A stretch of 22,630 bases of DNA from positions 1 to 22,630 of the forward strand of contig JBBAEY010000033.1 in the NCBI GenBank assembly GCA_041655755.1. The letters are read 5' to 3'. The translations under genes and the position numbers were made by a program. Below are positions 22,512 through 22,630 of the stretch, in pieces. The DNA comes from JAAYFT01 sp041655755. Lineage in GTDB: Bacteria > Bacillota > Clostridia > Tissierellales > Tissierellaceae. The first letter of the stretch is position 1, and each line of letters opens with the position of its first letter. The notes under the pieces are model-generated. The model was not told where the DNA came from and searched no databases. It was given only the letters and a program-made list of their open reading frames with translations.

Positions 22512-22630
22512 TTAGACAAAAGTCTACTTAACACAGCTTAAGTTTATTACTATGATGCTTTATTGATTTTGTTAGTTTTCAAAAGTCTATATTCAACTGG
22601 TGACATATAACCTATAGAGCCGTGGATTCT
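22512..22630 (-). mobile_element. End of an IS3-family insertion sequence, running off the window
   Basis: The transposase C-terminus is followed by about 35 noncoding bases that end in TTAGACAAAAGTCTACTTAA (22513-22532), the likely terminal inverted repeat. The exact end and the target duplication cannot be set without the other end. Confidence 0.65.
22550..22630 (-). CDS. IS3-family transposase (OrfB), C-terminal end only
   Basis: 26 codons plus a TAG at 22550-22552 are visible; the rest lies beyond the right edge. The sequence RIHGSIGYMSPVEYRL is the typical C-terminal motif of the DDE integrase-type OrfB of IS3/IS150 elements (R-[IR]-H-x-S-[IL]-G-Y-x-[ST]-P-x-E-[YF]). The catalytic residues are outside the window, so activity cannot be judged. 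Confidence 0.8.
   Translation of the reverse strand, partial: RIHGSIGYMSPVEYRLLKTNKINKAS

Noticed and set aside
1..22630. CRISPR array or tRNA genes
   Set aside because: No regularly spaced direct repeats and no cloverleaf with a TTCGA-type T loop were seen; the only tandem repeat is the 43-bp promoter duplication.

Overview
The window looks like chromosomal DNA of a low-GC Gram-positive bacterium (Bacillota; Clostridia or Tissierellia by inference). A complete WalRK-YycHI-YycJ-HtrA block with rlmH, strong AGGAGG-type ribosome binding sites and heavy use of AGG and ATA codons support this. No tRNA or complete rRNA gene is seen. The window has three parts: an AT-rich accessory region (about 1-5080), a more GC-balanced conserved core (about 5080-18265), and a second AT-rich accessory region (about 18285-22630).

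Left region. This appears to be the right-hand part of an integrative element. It carries small membrane proteins, decayed genes, an AbiE-like nucleotidyltransferase toxin with a candidate antitoxin between two look-alike terminators, and a TnpW-like small protein followed by a large serine recombinase. The recombinase gene stops about 50 bases before the point where an AprX-like subtilase gene on the minus strand is cut off, just after its catalytic His motif. The recombinase therefore probably inserted the element into that protease gene. The missing Ser half is not in the window and should lie to the left. Within the element, a consensus promoter reads into a short 16S rRNA gene fragment followed by the N-terminal remnant of a ToxN/AbiQ-type RNase toxin.

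Core. On the minus strand is a SERCA-like P-type cation ATPase controlled by a yybP-ykoY (Mn2+) riboswitch with its own promoter and an overlapping terminator. Divergent from it runs walR-walK, then a secreted protein, yycH, yycI, walJ (yycJ), htrA, surE, a small unknown protein, a DUF454 membrane protein and rlmH. Between walK and the secreted-protein gene is a perfect 43-bp tandem duplication. Each copy carries a WalR-type binding box and a TATAAT, so the WalR regulon appears to include the distal part of its own cluster.

Right region. Facing the core across a bidirectional terminator is a two-gene restriction-modification system. One protein joins a PD-(D/E)xK nuclease to an N6-adenine methylase. 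The other is a specificity subunit made of two clearly related halves. No helicase-type HsdR is seen, so the layout resembles BcgI-type systems. Beyond it lie a small unknown ORF, a perfect 20-bp palindrome, a G-rich block of unknown nature, a truncated ORF and the 3' end of an IS3-family element that runs out of the window.
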